Assembly: GCA_025059995.1 (NCBI GenBank)
Contig: JANXCF010000001.1
Span: 372,001-436,000, forward strand
DNA length: 64,000 nt
Reading direction: 5' to 3'
DNA from: Leptospiraceae bacterium
GTDB taxonomy: Bacteria; Spirochaetota; Leptospiria; Leptospirales; Leptonemataceae
Under the pieces are notes generated by a model, which did no database searches, had not been told where the DNA came from, and was given only the letters and a program-made list of their open reading frames with translations. This document shows, piece after piece, positions 42,486-52,349 of the stretch; within the stretch, counting starts at the first letter, position 1, and each line of letters starts with the position of its first letter. The translations under genes and the position numbers were made by a program.

Positions 42486-43385
42486 GTTTTCGATCTGCTT
42501 CAAAAATCTAAGGGTGATCTCTGCTGTCTGTATTGGCTGAATCATAGGAAAAAAGTGGGAGTCGATGGGATGGATTTCGCTTTTCGAAATAGGATGATTT
42601 CGGGTTAAAAGTCTTCGAGCTCTTGGAGGACAGACAAAAGAAGTTTTTGGTGTCAGAACGAAAACAGGTTGTGTAATTTTCTTGTAGAACTTCCAGTGAC
42701 CAAATTTCAAAGAACGAAAAATTTTAGCTTCTATGTCTTTAGGTAGACTGAGTTTGTATTTTTTTGAGAACTCATCGAAATAAAAACAAGAATCAACATA
42801 GTCCTGGAGGACTTCTTTATCCCAATTTTTAAAAAGAGGTAGAAGCTTCAAACTTCGTTTTAAAACCTCAACATTTGGAAATTCGTCTCTGCGTTTTTCT
42901 GTGGTCTTAGCTATTGGTGGCTCAATGAATAATGTGAGAAAACTAAAGAAAGGGGTAAAAACTACGGGATCCCAACAAACCACAGAAATGATGTGTTCTT
43001 TATCAAGAGAAGCTGCTAAAAGTGAAGATGCACCACCAAGAGAATGACCAATCAAGTGAAATTTAGAAATCCCCGTTTTTGATCTCAAAAAATTAGCAAA
43101 CGACAAAACCTGATCTCGAAAGAAAAACCAGTTCCGAAAATTCGAGTAATTTTCAGAACCATCATGTCCAGCGAAATTCAAACCAAATATATTATAAGAT
43201 TGCTCATAAAAGAATTTTAAGATTTTATTATAAGTTTGAGATGAAAAACCATTTGCATGAAAAAACAAAATAGTTGAGTGATTTGAATCATACCAGTAAT
43301 AAATGTATTTTAGTTTTATCGTTTTGTTTGCAAAATCAAACTCAAATTCATCAGACGCAAAATTGCTTTTTTGGTCAAAATACAT
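42474..43385 (-). CDS. Alpha/beta hydrolase
   Basis: The 303-residue protein has the alpha/beta-hydrolase pattern: an oxyanion-side FHANGFSSQTY, GLNFAGHDGS, the nucleophile elbow GHSLGGASS, and a late His in DSHFFPM with an acid in the preceding strand region. It probably cleaves an ester or lipid; the substrate cannot be told. No signal peptide is seen. It overlaps the lipoprotein gene tail to tail by 12 bases, and the cyclase gene ends seven bases upstream of its start on the same strand. Confidence 0.88.
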   Translation of the reverse strand: MYFDQKSNFASDEFEFDFANKTIKLKYIYYWYDSNHSTILFFHANGFSSQTYNKILKFFYEQSYNIFGLNFAGHDGSENYSNFRNWFFFRDQVLSFANFLRSKTGISKFHLIGHSLGGASSLLAASLDKEHIISVVCWDPVVFTPFFSFLTLFIEPPIAKTTEKRRDEFPNVEVLKRSLKLLPLFKNWDKEVLQDYVDSCFYFDEFSKKYKLSLPKDIEAKIFRSLKFGHWKFYKKITQPVFVLTPKTSFVCPPRARRLLTRNHPISKSEIHPIDSHFFPMIQPIQTAEITLRFLKQIENSKL

Positions 43386-43392
43386 GAATTTT

Positions 43393-46300
43393 CTACTTTA
43401 AGATATGATTTACTTCATGTTTGTAAACAAATTTAGCACCCCGTTTTAGCTTTTCGTAAAGTTCTAAGAATCGTTCGTTGGGAATTTTACCTTCGTTGTT
43501 AACAGAAAGTTTAGGATGTATTCCCTTTAGGAAATACATATCAATTTTTCCGACATTCTTTGTGGCTTTCTTCCCTCTATACTCACAACGAAAGAAAAAT
43601 CTTACAATATTATATGTAGAAAAGGAAATATTGATTTCAAATGGTAAAGAACTTGCCTCTAGCCTTTGAGCAAGGTTTACAGTGTCTCCCCATACATCGA
43701 AAGCAAATCGGTCTTTCCCGACAATTCCAGCAATAACTTCTCCTGTATTAATGCCAATCCGAATCCCTAAGGATGGTGTATTGAGTTGCTTTCGAATTTC
43801 GTTCACTTGTAGGATTAGATTTTTGATTTCTAATGCCGCTAAGCAAGCATCAACTGCATGAGTATAATTTTCTTCTGGAATACCACCTACAAACATGTAG
43901 GCATCGCCAATTGTTTTTAATTTTGTGAGGTTATGTCTTGAAATGATTTCATCAAACTGATGAAAGTGAAGATCTAATTCTTTGATAAGCTCATCTGGAG
44001 TTATGTTTTTAGCATACTTTGTAAAGTTGATAAAATCTGTAAAAACAATCGTAGCATTTTTGAAGAGCTTGGGTTTTACAAAGCCGTTTTCTTTTAGTTC
44101 TTGAGCTACTTTTGGAGGTAAAATATTGAGTAATAGTTTTTCGGTTTTTTCTTTCTCTTTTGCAAGATTTTCCCTCAAATATGAATTATAGATAGCACCG
44201 ACTATCTGAGAGCAAAACGCCTCAATTGATTTAATATCTCTCATGCTAAGAGAAACAACTTTTTCGTAGTTTGTAAAAGCTAAAAGTCCAATAGTTTCGT
44301 TCTTCAAGATCAAGGGGATATACAGAACCCATTTGATTTTGGCTATTTTGATTAATTCTTCATCAATAGGGTTTCCTTTGAAATTTTCACCTATTCGTCT
44401 CAAATACAAATGTTTTTTTCGTTCACAACTACGATAAATGGTGCCAATTTCCGGTGTATAAGGATAATCAAAGTTATCAAGGAAATTATATAATCCTTCG
44501 AAAGGAACATCAACATTCTTCGTGTATGATAATGTTCGGATTCTATTCTTTTCTTTATCGATGATTAATAACCAACCAAATTGGAGTTCAAATCTTTTCC
44601 TCAAATAATCAAATAAGTTTTGGATTAGCTCTTCGAAGTTTTCTTTTTCGATGATTTGTTTAGTGAACTCATTCAGTTGTTGGAGCTCTTGTTGAGATAA
44701 CTCTGCATTTCTTTTTTCTATTTGGATTTGTTCCATTAAGTAAGTATTATAAAGAGCACCGGCAATTTGATCGCAAAAATATTGAATGGTTTTTAGGGTT
44801 TCTTGCGTTAAGCTGACTTTTTCTTCATAATTTGTGAAAGCCAAGATGCCCACAACTTTGTTTTGAACAATTAGTGGAACATGAAGAAACCAACTTAGAT
44901 TAAGTTTTTCTAAAATTTGATGATCTATATAAGAACCTTGAAAATTTTTAAGAATCTTGGGAATATAGAAATATTTTTTCTTTTTGTAGGTTCTGTATAG
45001 GGTTCCAGTTTCTTCACTAATAGGTGCTTGAAATTTCAATAAAAATTCTTTGATTGAGTCATCAAAATCATCAAAAGTTTTCGAAAAGGCAGAACTTTTG
45101 AATACCTTATTTTTTTCATCAACGACAATATACCAACTAAAGTCTAAATTGTATTTTTCTTGGAAGAAGTTGAAAACATCATTAATGATTAAATTAAAAT
45201 CTTGGGCTGCATTGATTCTTTTTGTAAACTCATTTAATTTCTCTAATTCTCGCTTTTTGTCCTCTAATTCGAGTAGAGATTTTTCTAATAAAAGTTGTTT
45301 TTTTTCTAGTTCATCGATTAAAAATTTATTTTTCAAAATCGAGGCAAAATGCTCTATGAAGATTTTAATCAAAGAAATTTGAACTCTATTGAGTTTTACT
45401 TCATTTCTAAAAGAAAAGTCAAGTGTTCCAAGTAATTCATGCCTAAAATATAAAGGAAATATCAAGACAGATTTTAAATTTAATAACTTTTGATTTTGAA
45501 ATTCGATGAAATCTTCTGCTTCTCTTAGGTTCGGAAGATAAACGAATCTCTTTTTTTTACAGACCACAGAATGGATACTATTTCCATCTAACGAAATCTT
45601 GTTTGATTTTAGTATCTCAATAGTTTGTTCATCATAAAGGGTTTCCAAATTCGAATATGCATATTCTAAAACATTTTTGTTCAATCTATATAATAGAAAA
45701 TTTTCGATTCCGAAGTTTTTATTCAAAAAATCGAACATGATATCTATGATTTCGTTGATTTCATAAGAATTATACATTTTTGATAATTTATCATTCATTT
45801 CTAAGATAATTTTATTTTTCTTAGAAATTTCTTTATTGTAATTTTCTAATAACTCTCGTTGTTTTTGGATTTCTTGCACAGAGAGATAGTTTTTGAATAA
45901 TTGAGAAAAGTATTGGATAAATATGTTCAAATTTAAATATTCTTCTTTAGTTAGGTTTAATGGTTCATTTACATGGGTGATGTCAAAAAATCCAAAAACT
46001 TCGTTATTGTAAATTAAAGGGAAGATGATAAGGGATTTTAGGTTGAGTTTTTCCAATAAAAAGTTTTCGATATCGTAAGTGGATTTTTTCGATTTTTCCA
46101 TGAAGTGTTTTAAATACAGAGGCTTTTTGTGTTTATAAACTCCATGATGCACTCCAACAACCTTTAGATCTAAGTTCATTTGTCCTTCGCCCATCTTCAT
46201 GGTTTCGAATTGTTCTGGAGTGAGCTTTTTATATAAGTTGCTATTGAAATAACGGGCTTCTTGTTTTTCTGGATCAATGGTCATGATCACAAAATATTTG

Positions 46301-47130
46301 ATGCCAAAGTTGATTTCTAAGTGAAGTGAGATTTCTTCGAGTATTACGTCAAAATTCGAAGTAGTTGATAATTTCCTAGATAAATCCAAAAGAGATTCAT
46401 AGATCATGTTCATTTTTTTTAATTTCTTTTCTTTTTCATTTGCTATCTCGAATTGCTTTTGAAGGTTCTCTTTTGCATTCTGGATTTCTTCTTGATAGAG
46501 TAATAGTTGTTTCTTTTGTTTTTCTAACTGATAGTTTAAAAAAATGCTATATGAAATCGAATAGATGATCATAGCTAAAGGTGTAATAAAGGGGTCCCAT
46601 GAAAGGATTTCGACAACAAAAATATCACTACCAAAGCCCAAAAGGAGTAAAAGAAGGGAAAAGAATCGAAGCTTAGCATGAGGATCTTTCGAAAAGATAC
46701 GAAGGAAGTAAAAACCCACCAAAAGGAAAGCAACCGACAATCCAAAAATATGAAAGAAAATTCTAAAATCCAAAAAGAAATAACCAGGAACGAACAACAA
46801 ACCAACAAATATCAAAGAATAAAAAAACGTAATATTTCTTATGATTACGGGGAACTTATCTTTGAATAATTCGTAAAAGAAAGCAACGAAAAGAAAAAAC
46901 CCAAAGAAGTAAGTAAAATGATCAAGCTTTTCAATAATAATTGGATCGCTGACTACTTGTTTAAGCCATGAAATTCTCAAAAAACTCCGTATGGACATGA
47001 ATAAGTTTAAAGTTGCAAATAAAAGGATTGGTTTCTTTTCTTCATAAATTAAAGATAAAACGAAGTAATAAATTGAAAGAATAAAAAGAAATAAACCAGA
47101 ACCAATAGATATAATTTCAATATAATTCAT
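43393..47130 (-). CDS. Membrane adenylate cyclase with multiple GAF-like domains
   Basis: The 1245-residue protein has seven N-terminal membrane helices (about 5-205) and a coiled linker. Three to four GAF-like repeats follow (about 250-1000), of which the two similar blocks with PEIGTIYRSCERKK and SEETGTLYRTYKKKK are clear. A class III cyclase domain lies at about 1022-1200. Catalytic residues are complete: metal Asp in VFTDF (~1032) and IGDAYM (~1076), adenine-selecting Lys in LKTIGD (~1072) and Asp in FDVWGD (~1145), then Asn and Arg in VNLAQR. It should make cAMP from ATP. GAF domains may bind cyclic nucleotides or other ligands. Confidence 0.92.
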   Translation of the reverse strand: MNYIEIISIGSGLFLFILSIYYFVLSLIYEEKKPILLFATLNLFMSIRSFLRISWLKQVVSDPIIIEKLDHFTYFFGFFLFVAFFYELFKDKFPVIIRNITFFYSLIFVGLLFVPGYFFLDFRIFFHIFGLSVAFLLVGFYFLRIFSKDPHAKLRFFSLLLLLLGFGSDIFVVEILSWDPFITPLAMIIYSISYSIFLNYQLEKQKKQLLLYQEEIQNAKENLQKQFEIANEKEKKLKKMNMIYESLLDLSRKLSTTSNFDVILEEISLHLEINFGIKYFVIMTIDPEKQEARYFNSNLYKKLTPEQFETMKMGEGQMNLDLKVVGVHHGVYKHKKPLYLKHFMEKSKKSTYDIENFLLEKLNLKSLIIFPLIYNNEVFGFFDITHVNEPLNLTKEEYLNLNIFIQYFSQLFKNYLSVQEIQKQRELLENYNKEISKKNKIILEMNDKLSKMYNSYEINEIIDIMFDFLNKNFGIENFLLYRLNKNVLEYAYSNLETLYDEQTIEILKSNKISLDGNSIHSVVCKKKRFVYLPNLREAEDFIEFQNQKLLNLKSVLIFPLYFRHELLGTLDFSFRNEVKLNRVQISLIKIFIEHFASILKNKFLIDELEKKQLLLEKSLLELEDKKRELEKLNEFTKRINAAQDFNLIINDVFNFFQEKYNLDFSWYIVVDEKNKVFKSSAFSKTFDDFDDSIKEFLLKFQAPISEETGTLYRTYKKKKYFYIPKILKNFQGSYIDHQILEKLNLSWFLHVPLIVQNKVVGILAFTNYEEKVSLTQETLKTIQYFCDQIAGALYNTYLMEQIQIEKRNAELSQQELQQLNEFTKQIIEKENFEELIQNLFDYLRKRFELQFGWLLIIDKEKNRIRTLSYTKNVDVPFEGLYNFLDNFDYPYTPEIGTIYRSCERKKHLYLRRIGENFKGNPIDEELIKIAKIKWVLYIPLILKNETIGLLAFTNYEKVVSLSMRDIKSIEAFCSQIVGAIYNSYLRENLAKEKEKTEKLLLNILPPKVAQELKENGFVKPKLFKNATIVFTDFINFTKYAKNITPDELIKELDLHFHQFDEIISRHNLTKLKTIGDAYMFVGGIPEENYTHAVDACLAALEIKNLILQVNEIRKQLNTPSLGIRIGINTGEVIAGIVGKDRFAFDVWGDTVNLAQRLEASSLPFEINISFSTYNIVRFFFRCEYRGKKATKNVGKIDMYFLKGIHPKLSVNNEGKIPNERFLELYEKLKRGAKFVYKHEVNHILK

Positions 47131-47288
47131 ATTAGGATTTACTTTTAAAGTGAAGAATCGTTTTTCAAGAAATTTCTAATTAGAAAAATAGTAAAATGAT
47201 TTTTTTGTGGAATCAAGATTTCGTAAATCTCAAGGTAATTATATTTTTTTCTTGATTTCAAATCATTTTCTTCTAAGACTTTTCAGGG

Positions 47289-49769
47289 ATGAAAAAAAAG
47301 TATCTATATACTTGCAGGAGTTGTAATCATAAACAAGTTATTGAGGTAGATCTTCAAGAAATAAGGTTTTTAAGAATAGTATGCGGAAATTGTGGGAACG
47401 TTCGTATTTTGCATAACCATCAGTTCAAAGATAATCCAAATGTGGCAACAAAAATAGAAAAAGTTTCTTCGAATAATTCCCAATCTTATGGAACAAGTAA
47501 TAAAAATTTGATTGTAAGTAAGATCAAAAGTCCAAAGAAAAGGTATCATTTCTTTGAAAACTTAATCAATATTTTACATTTTGTTTTAGATATTGTTTGG
47601 AGTAAAAAGACATTGGTTTTGTTTTTCTTAGGGATTTTTTTTGTTTCGATAGGGATTGTTTTTATTAGTGGATCAATGCTCTTTTTCTCCGTAGATGATT
47701 ATTTACTCCAAATTCACGAGAGTCAATCCAATGTGATATATGATCGAAATGGGAAAGTATTATCAGAACTTTTTACGATAAAAACAAGTACTCTAAAATG
47801 GCACGAGGTTCCCAAAGATTTTATCGAGATTTTACTTTTTGTGGAGGATGAAGACTTTTTTTACCACGTTGGGATTGATTTTTCTGCCTTATTTCGAGCG
47901 ATGTATCACAATCTTATTTCTATGAGGTTTGTTCAAGGTGGATCAACAATCACTCAACAATTAGCAAGGATTTTATTAGGTGAGCGAGAAAAAACCGTCA
48001 CAAGAAAACTCAAAGAAGCTTTTTTTGCTTTGGAGTTGGAACGGAGATTTACGAAAGAAGAAATACTTTTGTTATACATCAATCAAGTTTATCTTGGGCA
48101 TGGAGCTTATGGTTTTCAAAATGCATCAAGATTTTATTTCCAAAAGGATTTGGAGAATTTGAACTTTACGGAAAAACTCGCATTGGCGAGCTTGCCTTCT
48201 CGTCCTGAGTTTTATTCTCCTTTGAGGAACTTCCAGCAATTAGAAGAAAAGATGGATACGATATTTCAGCGAATGAGAAAAGAAAAATTCCCCTATGCAA
48301 TCTCAGAAGAACAGTACAGAGCTCAAAAGCTAACTCTAAGAAAAATTTTAAATCGCAGTCCGATGGAAACCGTCTTTGGAACAAGGGATGATCATGCTCC
48401 TTACGTGAGTGAGTGGGTTCGAACTAAAATCAAATCTCTTTTGGGTGAAAAATATGAGTTCTCAGGGGGCTTGAAGGTTTATACAACTATTGATGGTAAT
48501 CTGCAAATCATAGTATCAAGAGAAACCAAATCCCACATCGAAGAATTGCGAAAATATCATCCTTACAAAGTGAGCGAAGACGATGTGAATACATATTTAT
48601 TGAAATATTATCTTCAATCAGCTCTGGGGGGTATGTTTTTGGGTTTACCCATTCCTACTATCCCACAGAAAGAGCTCCAAGCTGCTTTGATTGGCATGAA
48701 TCCTCGCACTGGTGAAATTCTATTTATGCAAGGTGGGGCTGAATTTTCGGCAAGCAACCAGTTCAACCGTGCTATCTTCATGAAACGACAAACTGGTTCT
48801 GCCATCAAACCCATTGTTTATTCTGCTGGTATAGAAGATGGGATTTTTCATCCGGGAACCGTTTTTGAAGACTCACCTCTTTATTTTTCCTTGAATCAAA
48901 TCCAAAATGAATATTGGCTGCCAGAAAATATCGATGAATCCTACGAAGGAAAAATCACTCTAAGGGAAGCTTTGGAGCGTTCACGAAATATACCAGCTTT
49001 GATCGCAGGGCAGAGGATTGGTATTGAAAGGTTAGGAGTTCAGTTTGAAAAATTCTTTTTCCATACAGAATCTGAGTTTCAAAAACGTTTTCGTAGAGAG
49101 TTGGCAATTTCCATTGGGATTATTGAAATGAGTCCTTTGGAGATGATGTTGGCATATTCGGCTTTTGCGAATAATGGCGTTATTCCTCGTCCGTATTTAA
49201 TCACACGGATTGAGGATAAAAATGGCAATGTGATTTATCAAGGCAAAGAGAAAGATGAATTTAATACAAACATGCCAGCAGAAAAAAAAGTTCTTTCGGG
49301 GGATGTGGCAGAAGTCATGATAAGTTTATTAAAGACTTCAGCGAAAAAAAGTGGAGTCAATCGAGGAGGTTTTACATCACGACGATTGGCAGGGAAAACA
49401 GGAACCACAAATCAATATCGAGATGCGTGGTTTATTGGTGTTCTTCCAGATTTGGTATCAGCGATTTGGGTAGGATTCGATGAACCTAAGGTGAGTATGA
49501 ACAAAGGAACAGGAGCAACAATGGCAGGACCTCTTTTCGGGAAAATTATAAAGAATGTTAAGGACCGGTATGATCAAGGTGATTATTTTTTCGATCCAAG
49601 AGCGGTTGAAGTTTCTATTTGTTCTAATTCTGGGAAACTTCCTAATCCTTATTGCCAGAGGGTGCTAAAAGAAATTTTTCCTATAAATGGCGTTCCAGCA
49701 GAATCATGTGATATGCATAAACCAGAAGAAGAACTCAAAATGCCAACGAGATTAAGGGATTTTGATTAA
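47289..49769 (+). CDS. Class A penicillin-binding protein with N-terminal zinc ribbon
   Basis: The 826-residue protein starts with a four-cysteine ribbon (C9, C12, C32, C35) and a basic linker, followed by a membrane helix (about 107-133). The glycosyltransferase domain has VEDEDFFYHVGID and GGSTITQQLAR. The transpeptidase domain has SxxK in RQTGSAIKP, a SRN motif in LERSRNIPALIA and KTG in AGKTGTTNQY. It synthesises and cross-links peptidoglycan. The cytosolic zinc ribbon is unusual for a PBP. Late Cys residues (CSNSGKLPNPYC, ESCDMH) resemble the tail of the other PBP. It is divergent from the cyclase gene, with 158 bases between the starts. Confidence 0.92.
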   Translation: MKKKYLYTCRSCNHKQVIEVDLQEIRFLRIVCGNCGNVRILHNHQFKDNPNVATKIEKVSSNNSQSYGTSNKNLIVSKIKSPKKRYHFFENLINILHFVLDIVWSKKTLVLFFLGIFFVSIGIVFISGSMLFFSVDDYLLQIHESQSNVIYDRNGKVLSELFTIKTSTLKWHEVPKDFIEILLFVEDEDFFYHVGIDFSALFRAMYHNLISMRFVQGGSTITQQLARILLGEREKTVTRKLKEAFFALELERRFTKEEILLLYINQVYLGHGAYGFQNASRFYFQKDLENLNFTEKLALASLPSRPEFYSPLRNFQQLEEKMDTIFQRMRKEKFPYAISEEQYRAQKLTLRKILNRSPMETVFGTRDDHAPYVSEWVRTKIKSLLGEKYEFSGGLKVYTTIDGNLQIIVSRETKSHIEELRKYHPYKVSEDDVNTYLLKYYLQSALGGMFLGLPIPTIPQKELQAALIGMNPRTGEILFMQGGAEFSASNQFNRAIFMKRQTGSAIKPIVYSAGIEDGIFHPGTVFEDSPLYFSLNQIQNEYWLPENIDESYEGKITLREALERSRNIPALIAGQRIGIERLGVQFEKFFFHTESEFQKRFRRELAISIGIIEMSPLEMMLAYSAFANNGVIPRPYLITRIEDKNGNVIYQGKEKDEFNTNMPAEKKVLSGDVAEVMISLLKTSAKKSGVNRGGFTSRRLAGKTGTTNQYRDAWFIGVLPDLVSAIWVGFDEPKVSMNKGTGATMAGPLFGKIIKNVKDRYDQGDYFFDPRAVEVSICSNSGKLPNPYCQRVLKEIFPINGVPAESCDMHKPEEELKMPTRLRDFD

Positions 49770-49883
49770 AAATATTCTGTGCTTAGTAGTGCTCTTGATA
49801 TTTTCCAAAGTTTATATAGTACAAAAGCCATTTATACAATGAAGTTGACATCTTTAAGAAGAATCATGAATATTTAATTCTGT

Positions 49884-52349
49884 ATGACAACAGAAAAAGA
49901 TATCCCGTTTAGTGAAGATACTGCGACGATAATTATCGGAGGCGGTCCTATGGGGTTTGGACTTGCGGAAGTTCTTCAGAAGAATTTATCTCATTTTTAT
50001 TTGTGGGTGTCTGACGGTTTTTTGTATAGAAAATGGAAGGATCATTACTCGATAGAAATTGAAGGTTTGATATTTACAAAACCACGAAATTTAACTTTAG
50101 TAAATGGTTATGATTTCTTTCATAAACATTCATTGCTAATTATATTTGCTTTGCCATCTCGTCAGTTTGAAGAAACTTGCGAAAATATTTTTTTAAATTT
50201 GAATCCGAAGTTTCATTATAATTTTGTGTTAGTAACCAAAGGTTTTTTGAACAATGCGAATCGAAGAAAATATGGGGTTTATACTTTCCATCAGTTGATT
50301 CAGGAACTTCAAAAAAAACATCAGATTGATGGGAATTTAGCTATCTTGAGTGGTCCTTCTTTGTTGTATGATATAATTCACAAAAACCATATTTTTCTTG
50401 ATGTGGCTACCCATAGTAAGGAACTATATGAAATTCTTAAACAAATCTTTCATCAACCTTTCATCCATTTCTCTTCTCATACTGATTTACTTACTGCTGA
50501 ATTGGGTGCTATTTTGAAAAATCCCATTTCGATTTTAGTAGGGATGATTTCGGTTTTACCCAATTGTGGAAGTAGTATGATGGGAGAGATAGCATCGAGG
50601 GGTTTTTTGGAGATGATGGAATTAGCAAAATCTCTGGGAGCAAATTCAGAATTACTTCTAAAACGTTCTGGGCTTTCGGATTTTATGTCAGCTGTGTTTA
50701 GCCCTCATAGCAGAAACAGAGAATACGGAAGACAGTTTACGGAAAAACTCCTCAAAGGTCAAAGCAAGCTGAATTTATTAGAGCAAATACAAATGTTTCT
50801 TATGCCATCTTATTTTATTGAGAAAGAAATCATGATGAGTCAAAATTTAGCAGAGGGTGGGTTAATGATAACACCAATTCTTGAGATAGCAAAAGAGAAA
50901 AATATAGAACTGCCATTATACAAAATGCTTTATCATATCCTTTTGAGGAAAAATGCTCCTCAAGATGTATTGATGCTGCTATCAGAAAAAGAGATCAAAT
51001 TTTCTCAATTACCTGTTTTACGAAAAAAGAAGCGAATCGAGTTAGTAGCATCAGGTAGGATGATTTCAAATGTTCTAAAAGAAAGGATTCTAAAAAAAAT
51101 CATGTATACTCCTAATATGCATGCGCGTATCAAAAGACAATCCTCCCATATTATAAGTTCATTGGAGAGACGAAAAGAAAAAGCACTCAAACAAAATCTC
51201 ATGAAAGATGTAAAAAATTTCGAACAAGAAATTCTTTTATGGAAGGAATTAGAACAATCTAAACCAGAAGAAGAGATCCTAAAAATCGAAGCGATTGTTG
51301 AATTCTACATTTCCAACATTGTGGATTATTTCATAGCTCCTATTCGAACTTTTTTGATTTATTTTGTTATGCCATTTCGACTTTTGATTGGAAAATTTCG
51401 ACGAGGATCAATCGGTCCTTTTGTGGGTGGACATGTTAAAGAAGCAAAAGAAGTAGTTGATAAATACCCGGTTTTCTATGCGCCTACACATAAAAGTCAC
51501 TTGGATTCTGTTGAACTGGCATATGGTTTGTTTTTTCAAGGATTACCCATACCCAGAGTGGCAGCAGCAAGTGTTTTGATGTCAAATCCAATTTGGGGAG
51601 CATTTTTGCGATCGTTGGGAGCTTATGTGGTAGATCGAGAGAATACAAAAAATATTTTATATTTAGAAGTTCTGTCTCAATACAACGTGATGATGTTGGA
51701 GTCAGGTATTCCAGCTTTAGCCTACCCCGAAGGAACGAGAAGCCGGAATGGAATGTTTCAATCTATAAAGACGGGATTGCTTTCAACAGCTATTGATGCG
51801 TATCGTGAGTCAGGAAAAGAAGTCGCTGTGATTCCATTGGCAATCTCTCATCAATGGGTACCAGAAGATTTATTATTTACAAATCAAACAAAAAAGGTGA
51901 GCTTTTTTACTTATGCCACAAGAAGAGGAAAAGTATATTTTGATTTTGGAAAACCCATTTTGGTTTCTCGCTTTGCAAAGTATGATAATCCTACTGAAGA
52001 AATAGCAAAAATCATACTCAAAGAGTGGAAATATCATTTTCGTGTTCAAGAGCATTTTGTCATAAGTAAACTTTTATATGAACATCCGGGGAAAGACACA
52101 GAAGAAGAACTAAAAAAAGAAATTGAGAAGTTCGTAAAAACCTATCCTGGCACGATAACTACAAAGAATGTAGAAGTTCTATTCAAAAACGGAATCAAAA
52201 TTCTCAAGAAAAGAAGTATCATAAAAGAAACTTCTAAAGGTTTTGAAATACTGAATCCCTATCTTTTGGAATACTATGGAAACATGATACCTGAATTTAC
52301 AGAAGAAGATATTGCTTATATTAAAGAAAATGAAAACAATGAAAACTAA
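49884..52349 (+). CDS. Fusion of glycerol-3-phosphate dehydrogenase and acyltransferase (GpsA-PlsB type)
   Basis: The 821-residue protein joins two enzymes. Residues ~8-330 are GpsA-like: IIIGGGPMGFG for NAD(P), the catalytic-type Lys in GAILKNP (K212), and GLSDFMS with SPHSRNREYG. Residues ~450-740 are a glycerolipid acyltransferase with H536-x4-D541 in THKSHLDS, GLPIPRVAAASVL, LGAYVVDREN and YPEGTRSR (E616-R619). It resembles PlsB more than PlsC. One polypeptide would make glycerol-3-phosphate and acylate its first position. A membrane-associated hydrophobic stretch is near 475-495. No Shine-Dalgarno site precedes the ATG. Confidence 0.88.
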   Translation: MTTEKDIPFSEDTATIIIGGGPMGFGLAEVLQKNLSHFYLWVSDGFLYRKWKDHYSIEIEGLIFTKPRNLTLVNGYDFFHKHSLLIIFALPSRQFEETCENIFLNLNPKFHYNFVLVTKGFLNNANRRKYGVYTFHQLIQELQKKHQIDGNLAILSGPSLLYDIIHKNHIFLDVATHSKELYEILKQIFHQPFIHFSSHTDLLTAELGAILKNPISILVGMISVLPNCGSSMMGEIASRGFLEMMELAKSLGANSELLLKRSGLSDFMSAVFSPHSRNREYGRQFTEKLLKGQSKLNLLEQIQMFLMPSYFIEKEIMMSQNLAEGGLMITPILEIAKEKNIELPLYKMLYHILLRKNAPQDVLMLLSEKEIKFSQLPVLRKKKRIELVASGRMISNVLKERILKKIMYTPNMHARIKRQSSHIISSLERRKEKALKQNLMKDVKNFEQEILLWKELEQSKPEEEILKIEAIVEFYISNIVDYFIAPIRTFLIYFVMPFRLLIGKFRRGSIGPFVGGHVKEAKEVVDKYPVFYAPTHKSHLDSVELAYGLFFQGLPIPRVAAASVLMSNPIWGAFLRSLGAYVVDRENTKNILYLEVLSQYNVMMLESGIPALAYPEGTRSRNGMFQSIKTGLLSTAIDAYRESGKEVAVIPLAISHQWVPEDLLFTNQTKKVSFFTYATRRGKVYFDFGKPILVSRFAKYDNPTEEIAKIILKEWKYHFRVQEHFVISKLLYEHPGKDTEEELKKEIEKFVKTYPGTITTKNVEVLFKNGIKILKKRSIIKETSKGFEILNPYLLEYYGNMIPEFTEEDIAYIKENENNEN

